Origin: DAOUJW01 sp034421015
GTDB lineage: Bacteria; Chloroflexota; Dehalococcoidia; Lucifugimonadales; UBA2985
DNA: 61,630 bases
NCBI GenBank assembly: GCA_034421015.1
Contig: DAOUKT010000034.1
Span: 1-61,630, forward strand
Direction: 5' to 3'
Part shown: piece by piece, positions 32,150-41,415 of the stretch
Numbering within the stretch: position 1 is the stretch's first letter
Layout of the letters: every line of letters starts with the position of its first letter
The notes under the pieces: generated by a model
Told to the model about the DNA's origin: nothing
Databases searched by the model: none
What the model saw: only the letters and a program-made list of their open reading frames with translations
Program-made: the position numbers and the translations under genes

Positions 32150-32761
32150 TTGAGGCCCTGGCCCAGGAAGAAACCCAAGGTGATAAAGCCCCAGGCGGTC
32201 GTCGCGCCGCCCGGGCAGTTCGTCACCGAGAAGTTCCCCGTCTTCACCCACGGCGACACGCCCAGGATCGCCCTGAACGAGTGGCGGTTCCGAATCCACG
32301 GTCTTGTGGACATGGACGTGGTCCTGGACTGGCAGCAGTTCAAGAGCCTGCCCCAGGTTTCTCTGACGGCGGACTTCCACTGCGTGACCCAGTGGAGCCG
32401 AATGGGAAACCTCTGGGAGGGCGCGCTATTCAGCGACGTTATCAACCTGGCGGTGGTCAAGCCGGAGGCCAGGTTCGTCCTGTTTCACTGCTATGGCGGC
32501 TACACGACCAATCTGCCGCTAGAGGTCCTGCTGGACAGCGACGTCCTCTTCGCCCACAGCCACGACGGCAAGCCGCTGACCCCGGAGCACGGCGGCCCGC
32601 TGCGCCTCGTGGTTCCCAAGAGGTACGGCTGGAAGAGCGCCAAGTGGGTCAGCGGCGTGGAGCTTCTGAGCAAGGACAAGGCGGGCTTCTGGGAGCAACT
32701 GGGCTACAACAACAACGCCGACCCCTGGAAGGAAGAGCGATTCTGGGAAGGCCTGGGCTAG
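32150..32761 (+). CDS. Sulfite-oxidase-family molybdopterin oxidoreductase domain protein
   Basis: A 203-residue protein formed almost entirely of the oxidoreductase molybdopterin-binding fold. The molybdenum-ligating cysteine is Cys78 in ADFHCVTQWS. Other family motifs are WRFRIHGLVD near 45, FHCYGGYTTNLPLE, LTPEHGGPLRLVVPKRYGWKSAKWV and the C-terminal GFWEQLGYNNNADPW. TTG at 32150 is taken as the start because GGAGG stands exactly 6 nt before it. No Tat signal is seen, so it is probably cytoplasmic, unlike the periplasmic MsrP. There is no heme or dimerisation domain as in eukaryotic sulfite oxidase. Substrate unknown. It precedes larC by 25 bp on the same strand. Confidence 0.85.
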   Translation: MRPWPRKKPKVIKPQAVVAPPGQFVTEKFPVFTHGDTPRIALNEWRFRIHGLVDMDVVLDWQQFKSLPQVSLTADFHCVTQWSRMGNLWEGALFSDVINLAVVKPEARFVLFHCYGGYTTNLPLEVLLDSDVLFAHSHDGKPLTPEHGGPLRLVVPKRYGWKSAKWVSGVELLSKDKAGFWEQLGYNNNADPWKEERFWEGLG

Positions 32762-32786
32762 CCCGGGACGACCAGGCGGGGACACC

Positions 32787-33971
32787 TTGAGGACTGGATA
32801 CCTACACTGCATCGGCGGGGCCAGCGGGGACATGCTCCTCGGCGCGCTGATCGACGCCGGGCTCTCGGTTGAGGCGCTGAACGGAGAGATAGCCAAGCTG
32901 CCCATTGAGGAATGCTCCGTCAAGGCCGCCATAGCCCAGCGCGGCGTCATCAGCGGGACCCACGTGACCGTCGAAACGGGCGGCGGGCGGGAGACCTCCC
33001 ACTCCATCCACGACTTCATTGCAATGATCGACGGCAGCGCCCTCACAACCTCCGTCAAGGAGAGTTCCACCAGGGTTCTGGAGCGGCTGGAGGAGGCTGA
33101 GACCAGGGTCCACGGCGATGAGCACCGGCTTCAGGAGCTGGGCGACATGGACACTATCATCGACGTCGCGGGGGTGGTGGCCGGTCTGGAGCTGCTGGGC
33201 ATAGAGAAGCTCTACTCATCTCCCCTGCCCGCCGGTTGGGGCGTCATCTCCACCAGGAAAGGCGCACTGCCTGTGCCCGCGCCGGCTACCGCTCAACTGA
33301 TTGCCATGTCCCGGGCAAAGGTCGCTCCCCCCAGGGGCCCGTACCTTTCGGCCGGGGAGTTGGTGACCCCTACGGGCGCGGCGCTTATCACCACCCTCGC
33401 CTCCTTCGATGCTCCGCCAATGAGCCTGGAGCGGATGGGATACGGGGTCGGCACAAGGGACAACCCGGACATCCCCAACGTGCTGGCCCTCTGGATTGGC
33501 GAGACCGAGGACATCGCTCCTTCGGCGCAGGTGTCCCTCCTGGAGACAAACATCGACGACATGAGCCCGGAGATGATGGGTTACGTCCAGGAGGAGCTTA
33601 TGCGGCAGGGCGCCCTGGACGCCTGGTTCAGCCCCATCCAGATGAAGAAGAACAGGCCGGCGGTCACCCTCAGCGTGCTATGCCGCCCGGCAATGGAGAC
33701 CGCGCTGGTCAAGACCATTCTGCAGGAAACCTCCACTCTGGGGGTGCGAGTCCAGGCCATGAACCGCTACGAGGCTGAACGCGAGGTAGTTTCCGTGAAC
33801 ACTTCCTTCGGCCTGGTCAGGGTGAAGCTGAAGAAGGACGCCGGAACCATCCTGAGCGTTTCGCCGGAGTACGAGGACTGCCGGGAGATCGCCCTGCGCA
33901 ATGGCATGCCTCTTCAGGAGGTGTTCCGAATGGTCGAAAGGGACGCAAGGGCGGCTCTGGGCGTAGAATAG
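32787..33971 (+). CDS. larC: LarC-like nickel-insertion protein (nickel-pincer cofactor)
   Basis: A 394-residue protein of the LarC/DUF111 family. It begins GYLHCIGGASGDMLLGALIDAG, where most members read YFDC...GISGDM. Next come LGDMDTIIDVAG, LYSSPLPAGWG, LVTPTGAALI, LLETNIDDMSPE and WFSPIQMKKNRPAVTLSVLC, the family core. LarC is a CTP-dependent nickel insertase that completes the pincer nucleotide used by lactate racemase-type enzymes. In Lactiplantibacillus it needs a programmed frameshift; here one continuous frame encodes it. The start is TTG with GGGG before it. LarE lies 9 kb away, and no larA or larB is in the window. Confidence 0.9.
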   Translation: MRTGYLHCIGGASGDMLLGALIDAGLSVEALNGEIAKLPIEECSVKAAIAQRGVISGTHVTVETGGGRETSHSIHDFIAMIDGSALTTSVKESSTRVLERLEEAETRVHGDEHRLQELGDMDTIIDVAGVVAGLELLGIEKLYSSPLPAGWGVISTRKGALPVPAPATAQLIAMSRAKVAPPRGPYLSAGELVTPTGAALITTLASFDAPPMSLERMGYGVGTRDNPDIPNVLALWIGETEDIAPSAQVSLLETNIDDMSPEMMGYVQEELMRQGALDAWFSPIQMKKNRPAVTLSVLCRPAMETALVKTILQETSTLGVRVQAMNRYEAEREVVSVNTSFGLVRVKLKKDAGTILSVSPEYEDCREIALRNGMPLQEVFRMVERDARAALGVE

Positions 33972-34021
33972 AAACGCCGCTGCAAGAGATGCGCGGCTCT
34001 TCAAACAGGAGGTGAGCACAA

Positions 34022-35308
34022 GTGGATACAACCAGATCGTCTGAACTGTTCGCCCGGGCCCAGGGCTACATCCCCGGCGGCGTGAACAGCCCCGTCCGCT
34101 CCTTCAGGTCCGTGGGAGGCACGCCGCTGTTCATCCGGCGCGGCAGAGGCTCCCGTATCTGGGACACCGACGGCAACGAGATGGTTGACTACGTAGGCTC
34201 CTGGGGCCCGCTGATACTGGGTCACGCCCACGACTCCGTTGTTGAGGCCGTCCAGCGCGCGCTGGGCAACGGTCTCAGCTTCGGCGCGCCAACGGAGGCG
34301 GAGGTGGAGCTTGCCTCGATGATTGTGAACGCTCTCCCATCGGTGGACATGGTGCGGCTGGTCAGCTCCGGGACTGAGGCGACCATGAGCGCCATCCGCG
34401 CCGCCCGGGCCTTCACAGGCCGCAGCAAGATAGTCAAGTTCGCGGGCTGCTACCACGGCCACAACGACGGCCTGCTGGTGGAGGCCGGCTCCGGCGGCGC
34501 CACCCTCAGCATTCCCAACAGCGCAGGCGTGCCCGAAAGCTACGCCCGGGAGACCCTTGTCGCCGACTTCAACGATGCAGCATCCGTCCAGCGCCTCTTC
34601 GACGCACACCCGGGCGAGATTGCGGCGGTTATCCTGGAGCCCGTGGCTGCGAACATGGGCGTTGTGCCCCCGGCCGCAGGCTTTCTGGAAGCGATGCGGC
34701 AGACCACAACCGCCCACGGCGCGCTGCTCATCTTCGACGAGGTGATCACGGGGTTCAGGGTCGGCTATGGCGGAGCGCAGACGCTGTACAGCGTAACCCC
34801 GGATCTCACCTGCCTGGGCAAGATCATCGGCGGCGGCCTGCCGGTGGGGGCCTACGGCGGTAGGCGGGATGTAATGGAGGTGGTGGCTCCCCTGGGCGCG
34901 ATGTACCAGGCCGGCACCCTCTCCGGGAACCCGCTGGCGGTTACGGCGGGCATCGCAACCCTCAAGGCGCTGGCTGCGCCAGGGACCTACGAAGGGCTGG
35001 AGGCCGCATCGGCGAAGCTGGCGGACGGCCTGGACGCGGCAGCGCGGCGAACGGAGACACCCCTGACCGTCAACCGGGTCGGCTCGATACTCACGGCGTT
35101 CTTCAACGATGGGCCTGTGGAAAGCTGGGACACGGTCGCGGCCAGCGACCGGGAGCGTTACGCCGCCTTCTTCCACGCGATGCTTGAGCGGGGCGTTTAC
35201 CTGGCCCCTTCGGCCTTCGAGGCGGCTTTCGTGTCCACCGCCCACACGTCTGAGGACATCGATTTCACTCTTGAGGCTGCGGAGCACGCCCTGTCCAGCC
35301 TGCGATAG
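34022..35308 (+). CDS. hemL: Glutamate-1-semialdehyde 2,1-aminomutase
   Basis: A 428-residue PLP enzyme of usual length. It opens SSELFARAQGYIPGGVNSPVRSF, with WGPLILGHAHDSVVEAV, SSGTEATMSAIRAARAFTGR and FAGCYHGHND. The PLP region contains LIFDEVITGFRVG, and the Schiff-base Lys272 lies in CLGKIIGGGLPVGAYGG. It isomerises glutamate 1-semialdehyde to 5-aminolevulinate in the C5 tetrapyrrole pathway. The GTG start has AGGAGGTG upstream. No other hem gene is beside it. It follows larC by 50 bp, so co-transcription is possible. Confidence 0.95.
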   Translation: MDTTRSSELFARAQGYIPGGVNSPVRSFRSVGGTPLFIRRGRGSRIWDTDGNEMVDYVGSWGPLILGHAHDSVVEAVQRALGNGLSFGAPTEAEVELASMIVNALPSVDMVRLVSSGTEATMSAIRAARAFTGRSKIVKFAGCYHGHNDGLLVEAGSGGATLSIPNSAGVPESYARETLVADFNDAASVQRLFDAHPGEIAAVILEPVAANMGVVPPAAGFLEAMRQTTTAHGALLIFDEVITGFRVGYGGAQTLYSVTPDLTCLGKIIGGGLPVGAYGGRRDVMEVVAPLGAMYQAGTLSGNPLAVTAGIATLKALAAPGTYEGLEAASAKLADGLDAAARRTETPLTVNRVGSILTAFFNDGPVESWDTVAASDRERYAAFFHAMLERGVYLAPSAFEAAFVSTAHTSEDIDFTLEAAEHALSSLR

Positions 35309-35484
35309 ACGCATCGCCGTGTCGTCGAGAAGTCGCCGGCGGTTCTCTTCAAAATCCCTTCAAGATATGCTGTTATAAATGGCTTATCGAATGGAAAAAG
35401 GAGCGCTTGCCCGCGAAAATCGCTGGCCACTCCCAATCTGAGGTTGGAGGAGAGTCCTCGTCATCTAGGGCAAATACGTTCGCA

Positions 35485-36186
35485 ATGTCAGGGAACATGG
35501 GAAGCACAATACTCATAGTTGAAGACGATCCAGGCACACTGGAGATTGTGGAGCTTTACCTGCGCCGGGACGGACACAAGGTGATAAAGTCCCAGGACGG
35601 CATCGAGGGGCTGCGCCTTGCCCGTGAAGCCCGCCCGGACCTTGTTGTGCTTGACCTGATGCTCCCCGGCATGGACGGTACCGAGGTGTGCCGCGCCCTG
35701 CGCGATGAATCGGAGGTGCCGGTGGTAATGCTAACCGCCCGCGTTGAGGAGGAGGACCGCCTGGAGGGGCTTGACCTGGGCGCGGACGACTACATCACCA
35801 AGCCCTTCAGCCCAAGGGAGCTTGCCGCCAGGGTGCGCGCCGTCCTGCGCCGCACCGCCCGGGACGACCTCCAGCAGGGGCCTGCAGAGCTTTCCTACGG
35901 TGAGCTCAAAGTCGACCTGCGGCAGCGGGCCGTCACCGTAAACGAGACCGGCGTCACCCTGACTCCAACAGAGTTCCGCCTCCTGATGATGCTTATGCGA
36001 GAGCCGGGCCGCATCTTCACCCGTGAGCAGATCATTGACCGGGTGTTTGGCTACGACTTCGACGGGTTTGACCGGACGGTCGACGCCCATGTCTCCAACC
36101 TGCGCCGGAAGCTAGCCGCGCACAGCAAAGGGTCCGGCTACATCCAGACCGTCTACGGCGTTGGATACAGGTTCGGTGATGCGTAG
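35485..36186 (+). CDS. OmpR-family response regulator of a kinase-HtrA operon
   Basis: A 233-residue regulator. The receiver has the acidic EDD (13-15), phosphoacceptor Asp57 (LVVLDLMLPGMDG) and the DDYITKPFSPREL lysine. The winged helix has LTPTEFRLLMMLMREPGRIFTREQIIDRVFGYDFDGFDRTVDAHVSNLRRKL and ends VYGVGYRFGDA. The ATG at 35485 is chosen because the receiver fold begins there. A TTG at 35407 with AAAAAGGAG close in front would add 26 Ser-rich residues and remains possible. The kinase gene overlaps the end by 8 nt, and an HtrA protease follows. This arrangement recalls MprAB-PepD of mycobacteria, which answers envelope stress. Confidence 0.87.
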   Translation: MSGNMGSTILIVEDDPGTLEIVELYLRRDGHKVIKSQDGIEGLRLAREARPDLVVLDLMLPGMDGTEVCRALRDESEVPVVMLTARVEEEDRLEGLDLGADDYITKPFSPRELAARVRAVLRRTARDDLQQGPAELSYGELKVDLRQRAVTVNETGVTLTPTEFRLLMMLMREPGRIFTREQIIDRVFGYDFDGFDRTVDAHVSNLRRKLAAHSKGSGYIQTVYGVGYRFGDA

Positions 36187-37546
36187 CTGGCTCTTCAGCC
36201 TCCAGTTCCGGTTGATAGCGGCCTTTGCCCTTGTCCTGAGCCTTGCTCTGCTGGGCGTCAGCATTTACGTGAGCTACACCGCGAGACAGGCAACGGTCCA
36301 GTTCGAGAGGGACGTTGAAGAGGCGAAGGCCGCGCGCATTGAGCATCTGATCTCCAGGTACTACGCCGCCACTGGCGGCTGGGGAGGCCTGCAGCCCGCC
36401 GTCGAGCACGCCAGTTCCCTGTACGGCGTGAATATCGTGGTCAAGGATGCGAGCGGCGCCGTCATCGCCGACTCCCGTCTGGCGTCGTCCGGCGACTCGG
36501 TTACTCCAATGGCGGAGAGGTACAACCTCCCGGTCCTGAGCAGCGGCAGGGAGGTAGGCTCCGTGGCCCTCGCCCCCAGCATAACCCCGTTGGAGGTCCC
36601 CGAGCCGTCGGTATCGATACTGGCCTCGGCGCTGAACCGGTCGCTATTCTGGAAGGGACTGGCCGCAGGGACTGCCGGAATCGTCGTAATATCGCTGCTC
36701 TCCCGCCGCGTCCTTGCGCCGGTGAGAAGCCTGGGCTCCGCCGCAAGGCTCCTGGGCCAGGGCGACCTGTCCCAGAGGGTGTCAGCCAGGGGACGAGACG
36801 AGGTCTCCGACCTGGCGCGCACCTTCAACTCCATGGCGGAGGACCTGGAGAGGGCTGAGCAGCACAGGCGCAGCCTCATGGCCGACGTGGCCCATGAGCT
36901 GAGGACTCCCCTCTCCAACATACAGGGTTACCTGGAGGCCGTGAAGGACGGCCTCTTGCAACCCGACACCAACACCATCGACACCATTCACCAGCAGGTG
37001 ACCCACCTTACGCTGCTGGTGGAAGACCTGCGGCTGCTGGCCCTGGCGGACGCCGGCGCGCTCCGCCTGAACAGCGAGCCCGACTCCCTGGAGCAGGCGC
37101 TGAGCAAGTCCTTGGAAGCCGTGCGGCCCCGGGCCGAGGCCCGCAGCGTCGCCCTGACCCTGGAAATAGCCCCGGACTTTCCGCTGGTGGAGATGGACAG
37201 GACTCGCATAGCCCAGGTGGTGGGCAACCTGCTGGAGAACGCCATCAGCCACACGCCGGAGGGCGGCCTGGTGAGCGTGCATGCCGACGTAAGCGACGAG
37301 GGCGCGGCCCGGGTGGCCGTATCGGACTCCGGCAGCGGCATCCCGCCGGACGACCTGCCGCTGGTATTCGAGCGTTTCTACAGGGTGGACCAGTCAAGAA
37401 CGAGGTCGACGGGCGGCGCGGGCCTGGGGCTTACAATCGCAAAGCAGCTGGTGGAAGCCCACGGTGGCGAGATATACGCAGAGAGTGAGCCGGGCAAGGG
37501 CAGTCGCTTTGTATTTGAGCTGCCTCTGACACAAAGAGGCCGGTAG
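36179..37546 (+). CDS. Sensor histidine kinase of the kinase-HtrA operon
   Basis: A 455-residue membrane kinase. It has TM1 at about 10-34, an extracytoplasmic loop of about 120 residues, TM2 at about 157-175, and HAMP at 175-230. The phosphorylated His239 is in DVAHELRTPLSNI. The ATPase domain contains GNLLENAISHTP, DSGSGIPPDDL and GGAGLGLTIAKQLVEAHGG. The sensor domain includes a PAS-like VNIVVKDASGAVIADSR. It should phosphorylate the co-encoded regulator. The ATG at 36179 overlaps the end of the regulator gene. The signal is unknown; the HtrA gene downstream suggests protein damage at the cell envelope. Confidence 0.88.
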   Translation: MRSWLFSLQFRLIAAFALVLSLALLGVSIYVSYTARQATVQFERDVEEAKAARIEHLISRYYAATGGWGGLQPAVEHASSLYGVNIVVKDASGAVIADSRLASSGDSVTPMAERYNLPVLSSGREVGSVALAPSITPLEVPEPSVSILASALNRSLFWKGLAAGTAGIVVISLLSRRVLAPVRSLGSAARLLGQGDLSQRVSARGRDEVSDLARTFNSMAEDLERAEQHRRSLMADVAHELRTPLSNIQGYLEAVKDGLLQPDTNTIDTIHQQVTHLTLLVEDLRLLALADAGALRLNSEPDSLEQALSKSLEAVRPRAEARSVALTLEIAPDFPLVEMDRTRIAQVVGNLLENAISHTPEGGLVSVHADVSDEGAARVAVSDSGSGIPPDDLPLVFERFYRVDQSRTRSTGGAGLGLTIAKQLVEAHGGEIYAESEPGKGSRFVFELPLTQRGR

Positions 37547-37565
37547 CAAGAAAGGGAGGAGGACG

Positions 37566-38705
37566 ATGAAGGCAAACTCGGGTGTTGTGGTTCCCGTTTG
37601 GGTGGTAGCTTTTGGGGCGCTGCTGGTCGTGTTGAGCATGGCCGCTCTTGTAATCGGTGTCTCGCAGGGCACAGGTCAGGGCAATGTGTCCAACTCGCCC
37701 CCTCTCTACGACGAGCAGAAGGTAGTGTCCATATACGAGAACGCCAACCCGGCGGTCGTAAGGGTGGAGACTGTGATTGAGACCCAGAGCCGTTTCGGCT
37801 TCCTGTTCCCCCAGGGCGGACAGGGTTCGGGGTTTCTGGTGGACACCGATGGGCACATTCTCACCAACTACCACGTGGTGCATGACGCCGTGACGCTGGA
37901 TGTGGTCCTCACCAGCGGCGAATCGGTGGAAGCCAGGGTAGTCGGCAGGAGCCCCGCGGACGACGTGGCTCTCCTCAAGGTGGACCCGGAAGACGTCGCC
38001 GGCATCGAGCCTCTGCCCCTGGCCGATTCCGGCGAGGTGGTGGCCGGCGAGATGGCCATCGCCGTCGGGAGTCCCTTCGGACTGGACAACTCAGTCAGCG
38101 TTGGGGTGGTCAGCGGCATAGAGCGGAGCGGCCGGGGCGTCCTGAGCAGGCCGATAACGGGGATGATCCAGACGGACGCCTCTCTGAATCCCGGCAACTC
38201 CGGGGGCCCTCTTCTCAATGCCCAGGGCGAAGTGATTGGGATAAACACCTCCATTGACCTTGCATCGCGGTTGTCAATCGTAGACCCGGAAGGAATCGGC
38301 TTTGCCGTGCCCATAAACACGGCGAAAGACCTGATGACCAGGTTCCAGGAGAACGAGTTTGTCAGACGCCCCTGGCTGGGCATCAGCGGGGCGCCGCTGT
38401 CTCCGGCCCTGGCCGAGATTCTGGGAACCGATGCGACTGAAGGCGTCTACGTCGTGACCGTATCGCCCGGCAGCCCTGCGGATGAGGCGGGCCTGATCGG
38501 AGGCGGAGGCCAGGGTACCCTGGGACACGGGACCGGAGGAGACGTGATCAAGGCCATAGATGGCGCGGACGTGGCGTCCATAGACCAGATTGTGGAGCGC
38601 TTGAACCAGCTGGATCCGGGGGACTCCGTTACGCTGACGCTGGAGAGGGACGGGGAAACGGTGGAATCAGTGGTGGAGTTGGGAGAGTGGCCGGAGGGGG
38701 CTTAG
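37566..38705 (+). CDS. HtrA/DegP-type membrane-anchored serine protease with PDZ domain
   Basis: A 379-residue protein with an N-terminal membrane anchor (about 8-32). The trypsin-like domain has catalytic His103 (LTNYHVV), Asp133 (ADDVALLKV) and Ser212 (NPGNSGGPLL). One PDZ domain spans about 270-370 and includes GVYVVTVSPGSPADEAGL. This is the layout of bacterial HtrA, DegS and mycobacterial PepD. It probably degrades misfolded proteins outside the membrane. It follows the two-component genes by 19 bp with GGGAGGAGG in the gap, so it is in the same operon and is a likely target of that system. The gene is closed by a dispersed repeat and a hairpin. Confidence 0.93.
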   Translation: MKANSGVVVPVWVVAFGALLVVLSMAALVIGVSQGTGQGNVSNSPPLYDEQKVVSIYENANPAVVRVETVIETQSRFGFLFPQGGQGSGFLVDTDGHILTNYHVVHDAVTLDVVLTSGESVEARVVGRSPADDVALLKVDPEDVAGIEPLPLADSGEVVAGEMAIAVGSPFGLDNSVSVGVVSGIERSGRGVLSRPITGMIQTDASLNPGNSGGPLLNAQGEVIGINTSIDLASRLSIVDPEGIGFAVPINTAKDLMTRFQENEFVRRPWLGISGAPLSPALAEILGTDATEGVYVVTVSPGSPADEAGLIGGGGQGTLGHGTGGDVIKAIDGADVASIDQIVERLNQLDPGDSVTLTLERDGETVESVVELGEWPEGA

Positions 38706-38768
38706 ACAGGATAAGGCATTGTGAGACCTTTGAATGACTGCGTGGCCTCTTCAGGAAAGTACGTTTAT

Positions 38769-38875
38769 CGTCATTCCCGCGAAAGCGGGAATCTATTTCC
38801 TTCTTTATCGGACGCCATGGATTCCTGCTTTCGCAGGAATGGTTAGGAGGCGCGCCACAACTGAGGTTGCGCAAA
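38769..38875 (-). repeat. Dispersed double-hairpin repeat, copy 2 (inverted orientation)
   Basis: CGTCATTCCCGCGAAAGCGGGAATC and ATTCCTGCTTTCGCAGGAATGG are two strong hairpins joined by ATTTCCTTCTTTATCGGACGCC. Read on the minus strand it matches the unit at 61521-61630, including the flank TAACCTC...GCGCGCCTCC. It lies between convergent htrA and dnaK. Confidence 0.8.
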
Positions 38876-38902
38876 GGTCTCCGTTGGCATAAACAGAATG
38901 GC

Positions 38903-38939
38903 AGAGGGGCCGCATCGCAGCTTGCGATGCGGCCCCTCT
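38903..38939. terminator. Strong hairpin at the end of dnaK
   Basis: AGAGGGGCCGCATCGCA and TGCGATGCGGCCCCTCT form a perfect 17-bp stem with a 3-nt loop, 7 nt beyond the dnaK stop. U runs on either side are weak. It probably ends or protects the hspR-grpE-dnaK transcript. Confidence 0.7.
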
Positions 38940-38946
38940 CTACTTT

Positions 38947-40830
38947 CTACACCTCTCGGTACTCACCCTCGACGGTGCCGTCCGGCGGGTCGTCAGGGCC
39001 GGGGCCGGGCGACGACGAGCCGCCCTGCTGGCTGTATACCGCCGTGCCCACCTTCTGGAGGGAGGCCTGAAGCTCCTGCAGCCTCTGGCTCACAAGGGCC
39101 ATGTCCTGGCCCTGGAGCGCCTCCCTCAGCTCCGCTATCTTGGCCTCAAGCTCCTCCTTCAGGTCGTCAGGGACGCTCTCGCCCTGCTCCCTGAGCAGTT
39201 TCTCGGCGTTGTACGCGGCGCTGTCCGCGATGTTGCGGGTCTCCACCTCCTCGCGGTGGCGGCGGTCCTCATCGGCGTAGCGGGAGGCCTCATCCACCAG
39301 GCGGTCGACCTCATCCTTGGCAAGGCCGGAGCTGGCGGTAATGGTGATGCGCTGCTCCCGGCCCGTCGCCTTGTCCTTGGCGGACACGTTCAGGATGCCG
39401 TTGGCGTCTATGTCGAAGGACACCTCGATCTGCGGAACGCCCCTGGGAGCCGGTAGAATGCCGTCCAGCATGAACCTTCCAATGGACTTGTTGTCCGCGG
39501 CCATTGGCCTCTCGCCCTGCAGTACGTGCACCTCAACGCTGGTCTGGCCGTCCCCGGCGGTGGTGAACGTCTCGCCCTTGGCCGTGGGAATGGTGGTGTT
39601 GCGAGCGATCAGCGCCGTGGTCACGCCGCCCAGGGTCTCGATGCCCAGGGTGAGGGGCGTAACGTCCAGCAGAAGGATGTCCCGCACGTCTCCCTGGAGC
39701 ACCCCGGCCTGAATGGCAGCTCCGGCGGCCACAACCTCGTCGGGGTTGACGCCCTTGTGAGGCTCCTTGCCGAATATCTCCTTCACCTTGTCGACCACAG
39801 CCGGCATCCTGGTCATGCCGCCTACCATCACCACCTCGTCTATCTGGTCGGCCGTCACGCCGGCGTCGGTCATGGCCTGGCGGCACGGGGCCGTCGTCCG
39901 GTCGATGAGGTCACCCACCAGCTGCTCCAGCTTGGAGCGGCTCAGGTTCATGGACAGGTGCTTGGGGCCGGTGGCGTCTGCGGTGATGAAGGGCAGGTTC
40001 AACTCCGTCTGCATCACGGTGGAGAGCTCCATCTTGGCCTTCTCCGCCGCCTCTTTCAGCCTCTGCAGGGCCATCCTGTCCTGCTTCAGGTCAATGCCCT
40101 GGTCCCGCTTGAACTCATCGCAGATCCAGTCGATTATCCTCTCATCGAAGTCGTCGCCGCCCAGGAACGTATCGCCGTTGGTGGCTTTGACCTCAAAGAC
40201 GCCCTCGCCGATCTGAAGAATGGAGATGTCGAACGTGCCGCCGCCCAAGTCGAAGACGGCCACCGTCTCCTCCTGCTTCTTCTCCAGGCCGTAGGCCATT
40301 GACGCGGCCGTGGGCTCGTTGATGATGCGCAGCACCTCAAGGCCCGCAATCCTGCCGGCATCCTTGGTGGCCTGCCTCTGGCTGTCGTTGAAGTACGCAG
40401 GGACGGTGATGACGGCCTGGGAGATCGTCTCGCCCAGCTTGGCCTCGGCGTCCTGCTTCAGCTTCTGCAGGACCATGGCCGACACCTCCGGCGGGGAGTA
40501 CGTCTTGCCCGCCATCTCCACGTGGCTGTCCCCGTTGGCGGCCCTCACCACCTTGTAAGGAAGCCGCTGGATTGCGCTCTGCACCTCAGCTTCGTCAAAC
40601 CTGCGACCCATGAGTCGCTTGATGGAGAAGATTGTGTTCTCCGGGTTGGTGATGGACTGTCGCTTGGCGATAAGCCCCGTGTATCTTTCCCCGGTGCCGG
40701 GATGCACCGCCACCACCGACGGCGTGACGCGCGCCCCTTCGCTGTTCTCCAGCACTTGAGACTCGCCCAGCTCTATGACGGCCATGCACGAGTTTGTTGT
40801 TCCCAGGTCAATCCCCAAAACCTTTGGCAA
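38947..40830 (-). CDS. dnaK: Chaperone DnaK (Hsp70)
   Basis: A 627-residue Hsp70. The ATPase domain starts VLGIDLGTTNSCMAVIE. It has ITVPAYFNDSQRQATKDAGRIAGLEVLRIINEPTAASMAYG, then VFDLGGGTFDISIL and VMVGGMTRMPAV. The substrate-binding domain has LLLDVTPLTLGIET and ends with a Gly/Ser/Pro tail and TVEGEYREV. It works with GrpE, encoded immediately upstream, and with a DnaJ that is not encoded here. It is the last gene of hspR-grpE-dnaK. In actinobacteria DnaK acts as a co-repressor with HspR, and the same feedback is likely here. Confidence 0.97.
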   Translation of the reverse strand: MPKVLGIDLGTTNSCMAVIELGESQVLENSEGARVTPSVVAVHPGTGERYTGLIAKRQSITNPENTIFSIKRLMGRRFDEAEVQSAIQRLPYKVVRAANGDSHVEMAGKTYSPPEVSAMVLQKLKQDAEAKLGETISQAVITVPAYFNDSQRQATKDAGRIAGLEVLRIINEPTAASMAYGLEKKQEETVAVFDLGGGTFDISILQIGEGVFEVKATNGDTFLGGDDFDERIIDWICDEFKRDQGIDLKQDRMALQRLKEAAEKAKMELSTVMQTELNLPFITADATGPKHLSMNLSRSKLEQLVGDLIDRTTAPCRQAMTDAGVTADQIDEVVMVGGMTRMPAVVDKVKEIFGKEPHKGVNPDEVVAAGAAIQAGVLQGDVRDILLLDVTPLTLGIETLGGVTTALIARNTTIPTAKGETFTTAGDGQTSVEVHVLQGERPMAADNKSIGRFMLDGILPAPRGVPQIEVSFDIDANGILNVSAKDKATGREQRITITASSGLAKDEVDRLVDEASRYADEDRRHREEVETRNIADSAAYNAEKLLREQGESVPDDLKEELEAKIAELREALQGQDMALVSQRLQELQASLQKVGTAVYSQQGGSSSPGPGPDDPPDGTVEGEYREV

Positions 40831-40875
40831 AACTGTTCCTCCTTCCAGGGGCCTGCGTATCCGCTCTTGGGTCCC

Positions 40876-41415
40876 CTACTCCTTTTTTCTTGATACGGTC
40901 ACCTGTGCAGGACGAAGCACCCGACCGTTCAACTTGTATCCCTCTCTCACCACCGCCACCACCATACCCTCATCGTGCTCCTCTGTCACCTCGAAAGAGA
41001 CGGACTCGTGTTCCGTCGGGTCGAAACCCATGCCCAGGGCCTGTATCGGCGTCACCCCGATGGACTCCAGGACACCCCTGAAGTTCCGATACACCAGCTC
41101 CATTCCCGCCGCCCAGGGCCGAAACTCCTCCACGTCCGGCACGTACTGCAAGGCCCGCTCGTAGTCGTCCACGACGGGAAGCAGCCTGAGCACCAGCGAT
41201 TCGTTGGCCCGCTGCTGCAGCTCCGTCCTCTCTTCCTCCATCCGCCGCTTGAAGTTCACCGAGTCCGCCTGCACCCGCTGAAGCAGGGCGTGGAACTGGG
41301 TCGCCTCCCTCCTGGCCTCCTCCAACTGGGCCCGAAGCAGGTCAATGTCCTCCACGTCCCCAACATCCGAATCCTCTCTTGTACTGCTCAACTCATCTCT
41401 TTCTTCCTCGCTCAT
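40876..41415 (-). CDS. grpE: Nucleotide exchange factor GrpE
   Basis: A 179-residue GrpE. An acidic N-terminal part is followed by a long coiled coil (EDIDLLRAQLEEARREATQFHALLQRVQADSVNFKRRMEEERTEL, about 20-65). The beta domain contains VYRNFRGVLESIGVTPI, a motif GMGFDPTEHESV and the C-terminal VVREGYKLNGRVLRPAQVTVS. It drives ADP release from DnaK. The start codon overlaps the hspR stop (ATGA). The gap to dnaK is 45 bp. The co-encoded regulator suggests heat-shock control of the unit. Confidence 0.95.
   Translation of the reverse strand: MSEEERDELSSTREDSDVGDVEDIDLLRAQLEEARREATQFHALLQRVQADSVNFKRRMEEERTELQQRANESLVLRLLPVVDDYERALQYVPDVEEFRPWAAGMELVYRNFRGVLESIGVTPIQALGMGFDPTEHESVSFEVTEEHDEGMVVAVVREGYKLNGRVLRPAQVTVSRKKE

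Noticed and set aside
31948..32790. Alternative frame overlapping the molybdopterin oxidoreductase gene
   Set aside because: The frame at 32150-32761 has the Cys-containing family motifs and a well-spaced GGAGG; the other frame has none.
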